From contig NZ_CP116808.1 of NCBI RefSeq assembly GCF_028464065.1, forward strand, positions 3,439,501 through 3,503,500: a DNA stretch of 64,000 bases, read 5' to 3'. Position numbers and translations under genes: made by a program. Positions 53,596 through 62,788 of the stretch are shown piece after piece. Each line of letters starts with the position of its first letter. Within the stretch, counting starts at the first letter, position 1. This DNA comes from Saprospira sp. CCB-QB6. GTDB taxonomy: Bacteria; Bacteroidota; Bacteroidia; Chitinophagales; Saprospiraceae. Under the pieces are notes generated by a model. The model saw only the letters and a list, made by a program, of their open reading frames with translations, was not told where the DNA came from and searched no databases.

Positions 53596-53727
53596 GGGGC
53601 CTCCCGCCTGCGGCGGGCGCTACGTTTCGGGGCTCGCTGCTCGCTCGGCCCTGCGCCGGCTTTGCCGGCTTGGTCTGGCCTTCGGCCACCCCTGCACATC
53701 GCTAGGCCAGCGGGCTTCGCCCGCTTC
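53596..53727 (+). repeat. Family A repeat, copy 18
   Basis: It is of the CGCTACG sub-type and the closest match in layout to copy 4. It lies in the divergent gap upstream of the RDD gene and the photolyase gene. Confidence 0.85.
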
Positions 53728-53830
53728 TACACCCAAAATAGTTCCTTAGATGCAGCCGAAGCCAATGGGCTTAAACTCTTTCTCTTTTTTAGTGTTCAAA
53801 ATCTGTTGAAAAAATAACTTATCCCTACTT

Positions 53831-55168
53831 ATGAAATATAGCATCTTTTGGCACCGCAGAGATCTTCGCCTAAAGGATAATGCCGCCTTATATCTGGCCC
53901 TCAAAGCAGGCGGGCCCGTTTTGTCCATCTTTATTTTCGACCAAAATATTCTAGAGGATTTAAATAATCGCCAAGATGCGCGAGTAGATTTTATTCATCA
54001 AGAGCTGCAGCGCCTGCAAAAGGAGCTGCGAGAACTCGGCAGCGATTTATTGGTCCTTTATGGCCGCCCTCAAGCGGTCTGGACCCAATTGCTGCAAGAC
54101 TGGCCCATCAATAAGGTGTATGCCAACCGAGATTATGAACCCTACGCCAAAAAAAGAGATGCCGCTGTTGCCGAACTTCTCCAAAAAGAAAACATTCCCT
54201 TTTTGACCAAAAAAGACCATGTTATTTTTGAAGCGCTAGAAGTAGAAAAGAAAACTTCTGGTCCCTATACCGTTTTTACGCCTTATAGCAAACAATGGAA
54301 GGCTAAGCTGGAGACCAAAAAAACAGCAGCAGGCGAATCCTTTTTCCTGCAATCTTATCCCAATGAAAACTACCAACAAAATTATGCAACTCTCCCCAGC
54401 AATTTTGAGATCCCTAGTCTAGAAAGTATGGGCTTTGCACCCAGCCAAATGAATTTCCCTAGCCGATTGCTGCAGCAAAAACGCATTAGAAAATATGAGG
54501 AGACCCGCGATTTTCCCGCTCTAGAAGAAGGAACTTCTCGTTTGGGCCTGCATTTCCGTTTTGGGACCATTTCTATCCGAGAAAAGGCCCGAAAAGCCCG
54601 AAAACTCAATGCTACTTATCTCAATGAATTGATCTGGCGAGATTTCTATGCGCAAATCTTGGCCAATTTTCCCAATGTGGTCGGGCAGAGCTTCCGCCCC
54701 CAATACGACCAAATCGAATGGCGCAATAATGAGGAGGAGTTTGAGGCTTGGTGCCAAGGAAAAACGGGCTATCCCTTGGTCGATGCGGGAATGCGAGAAC
54801 TCAATGCTACGGGCTATATGCACAACCGTGTACGGATGCTGGTGGCCAGCTTTTTGTGCAAACATTTATTGATTGATTGGCGCTGGGGAGAAGCCTATTT
54901 TGCCGAAAAATTACTCGATTTTGATTTGGCCAGCAATAATGGCGGTTGGCAATGGGCCGCAGGCTCTGGCACCGATGCCGCGCCTTATTTCCGCATTTTT
55001 AGTCCCGAAAGCCAACTCAAAAAGTTTGATGCCGAGCTGAAATATGTCAAAAAATGGGTGAAAGAATATGGCAGCCGCCGCTATCCTCAGCCCATTGTAG
55101 AGCATAAATTTGCTCGGCAGCGTTGTTTGGCCACTTATAAATCTGCACTAAATCAAGACAATGCCTAA
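53831..55168 (+). CDS. phrB: Deoxyribodipyrimidine photolyase
   Basis: The 445-residue protein of the class I photolyase/cryptochrome family starts IFWHRRDLRLKDNAALYLAL (antenna domain). The FAD-binding part contains RLGLHFRFGTISIRE, LNELIWRDFYAQIL, KTGYPLVDAGMRELNATGYMHNR and DFDLASNNGGWQWAAGSGTDAAPYFRIFSP. It repairs UV-induced cyclobutane dimers using blue light. The tryptophans of the electron-transfer path appear present in the last two blocks. It overlaps the next gene by eight bases, so the two are co-translated. Confidence 0.94.
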   Translation: MKYSIFWHRRDLRLKDNAALYLALKAGGPVLSIFIFDQNILEDLNNRQDARVDFIHQELQRLQKELRELGSDLLVLYGRPQAVWTQLLQDWPINKVYANRDYEPYAKKRDAAVAELLQKENIPFLTKKDHVIFEALEVEKKTSGPYTVFTPYSKQWKAKLETKKTAAGESFFLQSYPNENYQQNYATLPSNFEIPSLESMGFAPSQMNFPSRLLQQKRIRKYEETRDFPALEEGTSRLGLHFRFGTISIREKARKARKLNATYLNELIWRDFYAQILANFPNVVGQSFRPQYDQIEWRNNEEEFEAWCQGKTGYPLVDAGMRELNATGYMHNRVRMLVASFLCKHLLIDWRWGEAYFAEKLLDFDLASNNGGWQWAAGSGTDAAPYFRIFSPESQLKKFDAELKYVKKWVKEYGSRRYPQPIVEHKFARQRCLATYKSALNQDNA

Positions 55169-55853
55169 ATCCTCTATATATCAGCAGCCGCTTTATTGTT
55201 TGCCTGGCTTAGGAACCGATCATCGAATTTTTGAGCAGCTTTTGCCTTTGCTCCCCTTTGAAGATGTTCGCTTTTTAGATTATAAAGAAGAATATTGCCG
55301 CCCGGGCAAGGGCTGCGATGATTATCTGGCCCATTTGCTGCCTGAATTGCAAAGCGAATTAAAAGCAGGAGAGCAACCCAATTTTATGGGACTTTCTTTA
55401 GGCGGATTATTAGCGACTCGCTTGCAGCATCATTTTCCAGATAGCCAATTGATTTTGGTCTCTACCATTAAAACTAATGAGGAAGCGCCCTTTATTTTTT
55501 CTTTGGGCAAAATTTTACCGCTTTATTGGTTGGTCCCCGCCATTTTTAGTTGGGAGATGGTGCCCAGAATTAGTTATTGGGCGGGCGTGATTTCTGATAA
55601 AGACGGTTATGAGCTCTACAAAAAAATGTTGCGAACTTGGACCCCAAAAATGTTGCGCTGGGCTCGCGATGCTGCTGTTCATTGGTCCAATAGCGCCCCC
55701 GTGGGCCAAGTTTTGCATATTCATGGCAAAAAGGACCATGTTTTTCCCGCAAAAAAAGCGCAGGCCGATTGCTGGGTCGATCAAGCTACACATTATATGA
55801 TTGTCTCTCATGCCGAAGAAGTGGCCCAACATATTAAGGCCCATTTTGGCTAA
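55161..55853 (+). CDS. Alpha/beta-fold hydrolase
   Basis: The 230-residue cytosolic protein begins LYCLPGLGTDHRIFEQLLPLL, has the nucleophile elbow NFMGLSLGGLLATRL, and ends with LHIHGKKDHVFP and a histidine near THYMIV. These are the serine, acid and histidine positions of an alpha/beta hydrolase. The substrate is unknown. The eight-base overlap with the photolyase gene suggests coupled expression rather than a shared pathway. Confidence 0.85.
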   Translation: MPKSSIYQQPLYCLPGLGTDHRIFEQLLPLLPFEDVRFLDYKEEYCRPGKGCDDYLAHLLPELQSELKAGEQPNFMGLSLGGLLATRLQHHFPDSQLILVSTIKTNEEAPFIFSLGKILPLYWLVPAIFSWEMVPRISYWAGVISDKDGYELYKKMLRTWTPKMLRWARDAAVHWSNSAPVGQVLHIHGKKDHVFPAKKAQADCWVDQATHYMIVSHAEEVAQHIKAHFG

Positions 55854-55948
55854 AGTCTACAACCCTGGGCTGAAGCCCAGGGCCGAAATAACAGAACTAA
55901 TAGCAATTGTTTTTATCCCTGAATTTTTAGTGTGGAGTTGTTTTGGTC

Positions 55949-56124
55949 CATGGGCTTCAGCCCATGGTTGCGGGTCTATGCAAACTGGCGGGCTGAAGCC
56001 CTTGTTTGCTTAAAATGGAAAAGGTTTTTAGTTTAATTTTTTATGGGCCGATGGTTTCAACCATCGGCCCATTTTTTTGGATGTAGACTGTCCTCCCTTG
56101 TTGCTGTGGGTTTTAACCCACTGG
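55949..56124. repeat. Family B repeat, copy 4
   Basis: All four palindromes are present. It is preceded by a separate hairpin, CCCTGGGCTGAAGCCCAGGG, at about 55862-55881. A near-identical partial copy lies 438 bases downstream. Confidence 0.85.
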
Positions 56125-56305
56125 TTTAGAAAAACTTCAAAAAAATAAGCAGCCAAGCACAACCGCCAAGAAAAATCCTGGCTTTCAATTAGCAACTGGA
56201 CCAAAAAACAATGAATTTTTTCTGCGGTAAAAAAACTAATGGATCCAAAACCATCAAGAAAAAAAAAGCGAACAAGGACTTTAGTCCGTCAGTTCGCTCA
56301 GTTAA

Positions 56306-56328
56306 TAACCCTGGGCTTCAGCCCAGGG
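56306..56328. repeat. Palindrome AACCCTGGGCTTCAGCCCAGGG
   Basis: It is a single hairpin of the same style as the one ahead of family B copy 4. It marks the start of the second, duplicated B block. Confidence 0.65.
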
Positions 56329-56386
56329 CGGTAAGCATAGCCATTGTTGACTAAGCTTAAATATTCTAGCAGCTCGCCTTTTCTGC

Positions 56387-56501
56387 CATGGGCTTCAGCC
56401 CATGGTTGCGGGTCTATGCAAACTGGCGGGCTGAAGCCCTTGTTTGCTGTAAAATGGAAAAGGTTTTTAGTTTAATTTTTTATGGGCCGATGGTTTCAAC
56501 C
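56387..56501. repeat. Family B repeat, copy 5 (truncated by a family A copy)
   Basis: It matches 55949-56062 with about two differences over 115 bases. The match breaks off in the middle of the long palindrome, at ATGGGCCGATGGTTTCAACC. From there the text reads TACAGCTATGGCC, as found beside family A copies. Confidence 0.85.
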
Positions 56502-56509
56502 TACAGCTA

Positions 56510-56638
56510 TGGCCGAAGGCCAAACGGCCTAGCGATGTGCAGCAGTGGCCGAAGGCCAGACCAAGCCAGCGAAGCTGGCGCAGGGCCGAGCGAACAGCGA
56601 GCTGCGAAACGTAGCGCCCGCCGCAGGCGGGAGGCCCC
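56510..56638 (-). repeat. Family A repeat, copy 19 (inverted)
   Basis: It is fused to B copy 5 on its left. The head lies 14 bases past the polA stop codon. Confidence 0.85.
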
Positions 56639-56652
56639 AAAAAAACAGTTTC

Positions 56653-59436
56653 CTAATGCGCTTCCAACCAATTATCGCCTTCATCGATGCCGACTAAAAT
56701 GGGCACCTGTAAATTGGGCAAAGCGGTTTTCATTTCTTCCTCCACCAATTGGCGAAGTTTGGCCAATTCTGATTTGGGCACATCAAAAAGGAGTTCATCA
56801 TGCACCTGAAGGATCATTTTGCTCTGCAAACCTTCGGCTTTAATGCGATTTTGTACCTTAATCATGGCCAGTTTAATCATATCGGCAGCGGTGCCCTGAA
56901 TGGGGCTATTGATGGCATTTCGCTCGGCATGTCCGCGCACCACGGCATTTTTTGATTGGATATCGCGCAGATAGCGGCGGCGGCCCAACAAAGTTTCCAC
57001 ATAACCTTTTTCCTTGGCCGTTTCTACCGTTTGGTCCATATATTTTTTGAGGCCGGGATACTGCTTAAAATATTGCTCAATCAGATCGGCGGCTTCCTTG
57101 CGCTTGATGTCCAAATTTTGCGAAAGATTAAAAGCCCCAGCGCCATAAATGATACTAAAGTTGACCGTTTTGGCATTGTAGCGCTGTTCTTTGGTCACTT
57201 CTTCAATATCCACCTCATAAATGCGGGCCGCCGTGGCCGAGTGAATATCTTGGCCCGCCTTAAATGCGGCCAACATGGCCTCATCGCCGCTAATTTCGGC
57301 AATTAGGCGCAACTCAATCTGCGAGTAATCCGCCGCCAACAAGCAGTGATTTTCATCTCTAGCGACAAAAGCCTTGCGAATTTCTCGGCCTCTGGGCGTA
57401 CGAATTGGAATATTTTGCAAATTCGGATTATTAGAACTCAAACGGCCCGTTGTGGTCAGGGCTTGATTGAATGAGCTATGCAAACGGCCCGTAAATTTAT
57501 TGACCAAGCGGGGTAGGGCCTCCACATAAGTCGAACGCAATTTGGCCAATTGGCGATACTCTAAAATCCAGGCAATAATTTCATATTCATGGGCCAATTC
57601 GCTCAATTTTTCTTCATTGGTCGAATATTGGCCGGTTTTGGTTTTTCTCCAGCGGTAGGGGATTTCCAATTTATCAAAAAGCAATTCGCCCAACTGTTTA
57701 GGCGAGTCCAAATTGAGCAAGGGAGCCTCGGCCTTTTCTAAAATCTTTTTGACCAAAACATCGCTTTCTTGCTTGAGCTCTTCGGCATAATTGTTCAAAA
57801 AGTCGCTATCCAAGGCCACGCCTTCAAATTCCATATCCACCAAAACATAAATCAAAGGCGCTTCCATTTCATTATAGAGGGCCAATAATTCTTTAGACAA
57901 TTGGGGACGCAATTTTTCATAAAGTTGCCAGCTAATATCGGCATCTTCGGCGGCATATTCAATGACTTTTTCTAAAGGCACATCCCGCATACTGCGTTTT
58001 TTCTTGCGGCCTTTGCCCAAGAGGTTTTCGATGGGAATGGGCGAATAATTGAGGTAAGTTTCCGATAAATAGTCCAGACTATGTTTTTTATCGGGCTCCA
58101 ACAAATAGTGCATCAACATGCTATCCCAAAGTTTGCCCGCCACTTTTATATCGTAAAAGCGGAGCATGAGCAGGTCAAATTTTAGGTTTTGGCCCACTTT
58201 GGCAATTTCGGGATCTTCAAAGATGGGGCGAAACTCTTCGAGCAGTGTTTTTGTGGCCGCCTGATCTTCGGGCAGGGCCAAATAATAGGCCTTATGGGCC
58301 TGTAGGGCAAAAGAAAGGCCCACAATTTCGGAGCCCAATTCTAGGCCCGTCGTTTCACTATCGAAGCAAAAAATGCCTGCTTTTTTGATCTCGGCAATCA
58401 GGGCTGCTCTTTTTTCGGCTGTATCCAGCAAAATATATTCGTGCTGGGTATTGCTATGCGTATGATCGACCAATAATTCATTGGCGGCCTTGAGTTTTTT
58501 CTTAGGCGCCTCTTCGATGGGCTGTCCAAAAAGATCGACCTGTTGAGGGGCGGCGGCAGGGGCTTCTTGGCCCAAAATCCGTTTGCTCAGACTTCTAAAC
58601 TCCAGCTCCTTAAAAATTTCGGATAGGGCGTCGCGATTAAATTCTTCCAGGGCATATTTTTCCGCATCAAATTGCACGGGCACATCCAATTTGATGGTCG
58701 CCAATTCCTTAGACAAAAGCGCCTGTTCTTTATTTTCCTCTACTCGTTCTTTTTGTTTGCCTTTGAGCTCATGCGTATGCTCCAACAAATTTTCGATGCT
58801 GCCATATTGGGCCAATAATTTTTGGGCCGTTTTGGGACCAATGCCCGGAATGCCCGGAATATTATCCACCGCATCGCCTTGCAAGCCCAAAATATCAATG
58901 ACCTGATCTACTCGTTCAATATTCCATTTTTCCAAGACCTCCGCCTTGCCCAAAACAGAAAACTTATTGCCAAAACGAGCGGGTTTATACAAAAAGATCT
59001 GATCTTCCACCAATTGCGCATAATCCTTATCGGGGGTCATCATATAAACCGAAAAGCCTTCTCGGGCAGCCTGTTTGGCCAAGGTCCCAATCACATCATC
59101 GGCCTCATAATTGGGCACGGCCACCACCGGAATATTAAAGGCCTCAATAATTTGCTTAACATAGGGAATGGCCAACTGAATATCCTCTGGTTGCTCCTCT
59201 CGATTCGCTTTATAGGGCTCATACATTTCATGTCGAAAGGTCCCGCCGGGCAAATCAAAAGCCACGGCAATATGCGTAGGTTTTTCTTTGCGCAATAATT
59301 CCCAAAGGGTAGAGGTAAAGCCATTCATGGCCGATACATTCAAGCCTTTAGAGTTAATCAATGGGTTTTTGATAAAAGCAAAATGCGCCCGATAAATTAG
59401 GGCCATCGCATCGAGTAGGAATAATTTTTTTTGCAT
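56653..59436 (-). CDS. polA: DNA polymerase I
   Basis: The 927-residue protein has three domains. The 5'-3' exonuclease (1 to about 290) shows LLDAMALIYRAHFAF, NYEADDVIGTLA, TPDKDYAQLV and GDAVDNIPGIPGIGPKTA. The 3'-5' exonuclease (about 330-520) keeps its acidic residues (D359 and E361 in FDSETTG, then NLKFDLLML and YAAEDADISW), so proofreading should work. The polymerase domain has LLAADYSQIELRL, RYNAKTVNFSIIYGAG and MILQVHDELLFDV. The start is ATG 59436, as the upstream frame lies in the repeat. It fills gaps during Okazaki-fragment processing and repair. A family A repeat with a nested C unit lies in front of it. Confidence 0.97.
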   Translation of the reverse strand: MQKKLFLLDAMALIYRAHFAFIKNPLINSKGLNVSAMNGFTSTLWELLRKEKPTHIAVAFDLPGGTFRHEMYEPYKANREEQPEDIQLAIPYVKQIIEAFNIPVVAVPNYEADDVIGTLAKQAAREGFSVYMMTPDKDYAQLVEDQIFLYKPARFGNKFSVLGKAEVLEKWNIERVDQVIDILGLQGDAVDNIPGIPGIGPKTAQKLLAQYGSIENLLEHTHELKGKQKERVEENKEQALLSKELATIKLDVPVQFDAEKYALEEFNRDALSEIFKELEFRSLSKRILGQEAPAAAPQQVDLFGQPIEEAPKKKLKAANELLVDHTHSNTQHEYILLDTAEKRAALIAEIKKAGIFCFDSETTGLELGSEIVGLSFALQAHKAYYLALPEDQAATKTLLEEFRPIFEDPEIAKVGQNLKFDLLMLRFYDIKVAGKLWDSMLMHYLLEPDKKHSLDYLSETYLNYSPIPIENLLGKGRKKKRSMRDVPLEKVIEYAAEDADISWQLYEKLRPQLSKELLALYNEMEAPLIYVLVDMEFEGVALDSDFLNNYAEELKQESDVLVKKILEKAEAPLLNLDSPKQLGELLFDKLEIPYRWRKTKTGQYSTNEEKLSELAHEYEIIAWILEYRQLAKLRSTYVEALPRLVNKFTGRLHSSFNQALTTTGRLSSNNPNLQNIPIRTPRGREIRKAFVARDENHCLLAADYSQIELRLIAEISGDEAMLAAFKAGQDIHSATAARIYEVDIEEVTKEQRYNAKTVNFSIIYGAGAFNLSQNLDIKRKEAADLIEQYFKQYPGLKKYMDQTVETAKEKGYVETLLGRRRYLRDIQSKNAVVRGHAERNAINSPIQGTAADMIKLAMIKVQNRIKAEGLQSKMILQVHDELLFDVPKSELAKLRQLVEEEMKTALPNLQVPILVGIDEGDNWLEAH

Positions 59437-59464
59437 TGATCTTTTTTCTAATTCTAATTTTTTT

Positions 59465-59700
59465 GGGGCTGCCCCTTCCGCCGGGTTGAAACCCAGCGCA
59501 AAGCGGCATCGCTTTGCGAAGCTATACAAAATGAGGGTTAAAACCCTCATGAATTATCGGTCGGGTCGGGCTGTTTCGCAGCTCGCTGTTCGCTCGGCCC
59601 TGCGCAAAAAAACAAGTTTTTTGCTGGGTCTGGCCTTCGGCCACTGCTGTCCATCCCTCAGCCGCGTCGCTGCGCTCCTTTGCGGCGGCTTCGCCGCCTG
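59465..59700 (+). repeat. Family A repeat, copy 20, carrying a nested 77-bp family C unit
   Basis: It has the same architecture as copy 6, with the head, then C at 59481-59557, then CGGTCGGGTCGGGCTG and the rest. Its head is 28 bases from the polA start codon, so the polA promoter must lie in or beyond it. Confidence 0.85.
59481..59557. repeat. Family C repeat, copy 4 (nested in family A)
   Basis: GGGTTGAAACCC, GCAAAGCGGCATCGCTTTGC and GAGGGTTAAAACCCTC follow in order. It is 77 bases long, like the copy at 13991, with about eight differences. Confidence 0.8.
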
Positions 59701-59786
59701 TCCCCTCCAAAAAAAGGAGCGGAGTTTGGGCCAAAAGATAATGAATTTATTTTGAAGGGAGGGGATTTGTGGGGGAGGAGAGGAAA

Positions 59787-59820
59787 AAGCGCCAAATGGA
59801 AATTTTTCCATTTGGCGCTT
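59787..59820 (-). terminator. Terminator of the coiled-coil/KAP unit
   Basis: The perfect 16-bp arms AAGCGCCAAATGGAAA / TTTCCATTTGGCGCTT are followed by TTTT on the minus strand. The hairpin lies eight bases after the KAP gene stop. Confidence 0.9.
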
Positions 59821-59827
59821 GGTGAAG

Positions 59828-62788
59828 CTAAAAGACTTTTATCAAATAAAATCCTGCTGAGTTATATTCATAAATATTGTACTTGAACTTTAGATGATTA
59901 CCTTTCTGAAGGTCGATATCATCAATATCTATTTTTGCCGTAGAGTATATTTCTAATACATCTCCTGTAGTTATTGCGGTATCATCCATTTCTAAATCGT
60001 CAATTTTTGTACCATAGGGAACCGCGATGTACAGTTTATGAGTGGAGGCCATTTTACTTTGGTTAATTTCAATTTCTACTTTACGTCTTATCTGAAATAA
60101 CTCTTTAGCATGCTTGAGATAGAGTTTTTGAATGCCAGAGTTATAGGCATTAACATTTGCTATAAAATCAGTGATATTTTCGGCCTCACCATAAATAACT
60201 GGAGCGTATTTTAAGTCTGCTACAAAATAGCGCCCCCAGTTGGGGTGCATAACAGGTGGTTCTTGTTTTATCTCTGTTCTATGGACTTGACTTTTGTAGG
60301 CATCCAAAAACTCCTCTAAAGCTTTGTGTTGATTGTTATTTAATTTGCTTGAACAAGCTGTTATGAATTTAGTGAAGTCTTCTATGTCGTCAGGAAATAG
60401 TAATAAGGATAAATAATAGAAGAAGGTGCCTTTTAAAACAAACGGATTTATATGAGGGTGTAAAAAGTTGCCTATCCAAAGTGGATCAAAGAATTTAATC
60501 AATACTTGCTTGATCCTCAATTTAGTCGCATTAGACATAATGAGCTTCTTATCGATGGATTGGATTCTAAATAACTCCCCAAGACAGAAAAATAAAATCT
60601 TAGTATTTCTAGCATCAAGTTGATCTCCTTGCTCAATCTTTTTAATAAAGCCTTCAAATTGCATATATCCATATTCAAACAAGTCTTGATCAAGTAATTT
60701 GATTTTATAATCATTTAATGATACTGCCCCAAGTAGACGCACTACATTTTCGTTATTTTTGAACTCCTCTCCATCCAGAATCTGTCTTAAAACAGATAAA
60801 AAGTCTGTTTCATCCGTTGAGTCAATTACTCTTTGTTGCAACTCATTATTGTATAAAGTAGCATGAATTAGGTCAGGATTCACTTCAATAGTAAAGTAGA
60901 TATGTAGACATCGGCTTAAACTTTCTTTGGACTGAATAGAGTGAATGACATCAGATTTTAGATTAGTAGAGAGCTTTTTTCTGAGAATAATTTTTTTCTC
61001 CTCTGAAATAGAAGCTAGGTCATTTATAAAGTTATTTTCTGTTCCTGAAATATATAGAAAAACGGTTTCTGTAATACGGCTAATGTCAGGAACAAAGATT
61101 TGGTATAAAAGGCTAAAATTATCTACATGATAAATTCTTTTTCTAGTAGAGACTTCGGGCTCTTCTTCTGTTGGGCTAGACTCTTCTATAAGATCATAAT
61201 CATCTGTAACTTCAAAAGTTTGGACATTGAAAAGAGTTTTTATGATTGGAAGTGTGGATCTATTTCTCAAATGTAAGATTGAAATAATTTTTTCCTTATC
61301 CTTTTCTATGTGTAGTGTGTTTGTGTTTGTGTTTGTGGTAAAAATATATTTCTGTTTTTTCCAGAGCATTTCATAGACCTCATAATACTTTAATCGAATT
61401 AGGTAGAGGTAAAAGAAGTCTTTACTATGAATATATTCCCCCATTTCAATGAAGTCCAATATAATGCTATTATAAAAGCGTACGATATCTCTAGGCGTTT
61501 CGAGATAATGCCATAGTATTTTACTATCAGCATTTAGCCAATCCTTATTTTCTTCTGCTTCAATTACTTCTCTTAAGCTCTCTTCCTTACTATTTTTTAA
61601 TAAATTTTTCAGTACTTGAAATAAATTGTTATAATCAAGTTTGGGCAGAACAACTTCTTTTTGTACAATTTTTTCCAGAAAATATTTGCTATTGTGGTCG
61701 CTTAAGGCTTTTTTGATGGCTTTTTCTACATAAGCTTTAGAATAAGCAACAATAAAAGTAATTCCCTTAAAATTGGCAACATTTCGAATGAGCTTCAGTA
61801 CCGCGACTACTTCTCCTGCATCTAATCGGTCAAGATCATCAATAACAACAACAATGGGTTCTTCAATACTGTCAATGGCTTTAGCTAGCTTCTGATAGCT
61901 TTCTTCTGTTCCTTCAATGTTAGGAGTTAATAGTTTTAGTGCTTGTAGTCCTAGTTTCCCCACTTTGGGAACTCCAGCTGCAGGAATAGCCGTAGAAATA
62001 TTAAGTAAACTATTTAGGTAGTTAGAAATTTCCGGAGCTAATTGTTCATTGTAAGGAGAGAGTGATTTTTTTAGGCTATAGAAAAAATCGGCAATCACGG
62101 CTTCTTCTCCCTTATTCTTCCAGGGAGAGAAAGGGATGATTATTGCACGATCATTTTCTTCTAGTTCATCTTTGATGTGCTTAATAAAAGTTGTTTTTCC
62201 TGAGCCCCATTCTCCTGTAATGGCTAGTGCAAAAGCTTGCTCCGTATTTATATGAATAATATTAGTCGCAATTTTTTTAGCTAAATCTTTTCTAGGGCTA
62301 GTTTCTTCATCTGGAAAGATGATAGATAAATCGTCTTCGGCAACAAAAAGAGACGTTGCTGAGTCCTGTTTAAGCGTATTTTTCCCTGGCCAATTTTTTA
62401 TTTTCCACCATAAAAAAAAGACTAGGTGCATACCTGAAATTAGATGTATTAGATGTAAATACTTAAAGTTGCTACTAGAGGGAAAAAAAATGACTGTAGT
62501 TTTACTTATGCAAAATTGATAGTATAAAAGACTTAAGCTAAAAGATAACCAAAAAGACAGCTGCATGTAGAAGTCTGTTTTTTTGTTAATTTTAATGCGT
62601 ATAAATCGAATAGCAATAATAATAAGAGCTACAACAATGAAAAAAACAAGCTGAGTATAATTGACTTGGTTGAATGTGATAAATTTCTCGAATTTTATTA
62701 GAGAAATAATATATAAAAATGACTTCTCAAAAGCAATACTTAAGAATGCTAGTAGAGGATAGAAAAGCAGTTTTTTTTTTGACTCCAA
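59828..62788 (-). CDS. KAP-family P-loop NTPase with four N-terminal membrane segments
   Basis: The 986-residue protein has four hydrophobic helices (about 8-31, 47-64, 75-93 and 110-130). The KAP NTPase domain follows: Walker A GEWGSGKTT at 192-200, the conserved PFSPW after it, and Walker B VVVIDDLDRLD at 313-323. A long C-terminal part (about 480-986) is unrecognised and ends in a beta-rich stretch. KAP NTPases are membrane-linked and include PifA, which aborts phage infection. The reading frame has no ATG between its upstream in-frame stop and residue 75. It either starts at TTG 62788, inside the preceding gene, or is made as a fusion by a -1 slip at the shared A10 run. The base composition is AT-rich compared with polA next door, so transfer is possible. 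Confidence 0.85.
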   Translation of the reverse strand: MESKKKLLFYPLLAFLSIAFEKSFLYIISLIKFEKFITFNQVNYTQLVFFIVVALIIIAIRFIRIKINKKTDFYMQLSFWLSFSLSLLYYQFCISKTTVIFFPSSSNFKYLHLIHLISGMHLVFFLWWKIKNWPGKNTLKQDSATSLFVAEDDLSIIFPDEETSPRKDLAKKIATNIIHINTEQAFALAITGEWGSGKTTFIKHIKDELEENDRAIIIPFSPWKNKGEEAVIADFFYSLKKSLSPYNEQLAPEISNYLNSLLNISTAIPAAGVPKVGKLGLQALKLLTPNIEGTEESYQKLAKAIDSIEEPIVVVIDDLDRLDAGEVVAVLKLIRNVANFKGITFIVAYSKAYVEKAIKKALSDHNSKYFLEKIVQKEVVLPKLDYNNLFQVLKNLLKNSKEESLREVIEAEENKDWLNADSKILWHYLETPRDIVRFYNSIILDFIEMGEYIHSKDFFYLYLIRLKYYEVYEMLWKKQKYIFTTNTNTNTLHIEKDKEKIISILHLRNRSTLPIIKTLFNVQTFEVTDDYDLIEESSPTEEEPEVSTRKRIYHVDNFSLLYQIFVPDISRITETVFLYISGTENNFINDLASISEEKKIILRKKLSTNLKSDVIHSIQSKESLSRCLHIYFTIEVNPDLIHATLYNNELQQRVIDSTDETDFLSVLRQILDGEEFKNNENVVRLLGAVSLNDYKIKLLDQDLFEYGYMQFEGFIKKIEQGDQLDARNTKILFFCLGELFRIQSIDKKLIMSNATKLRIKQVLIKFFDPLWIGNFLHPHINPFVLKGTFFYYLSLLLFPDDIEDFTKFITACSSKLNNNQHKALEEFLDAYKSQVHRTEIKQEPPVMHPNWGRYFVADLKYAPVIYGEAENITDFIANVNAYNSGIQKLYLKHAKELFQIRRKVEIEINQSKMASTHKLYIAVPYGTKIDDLEMDDTAITTGDVLEIYSTAKIDIDDIDLQKGNHLKFKYNIYEYNSAGFYLIKVF

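Noticed and set aside
59437-59550. 38-codon N-terminal extension of DNA polymerase I
   Set aside because: It is translated repeat sequence. The conserved 5'-nuclease domain starts at the ATG at 59436.
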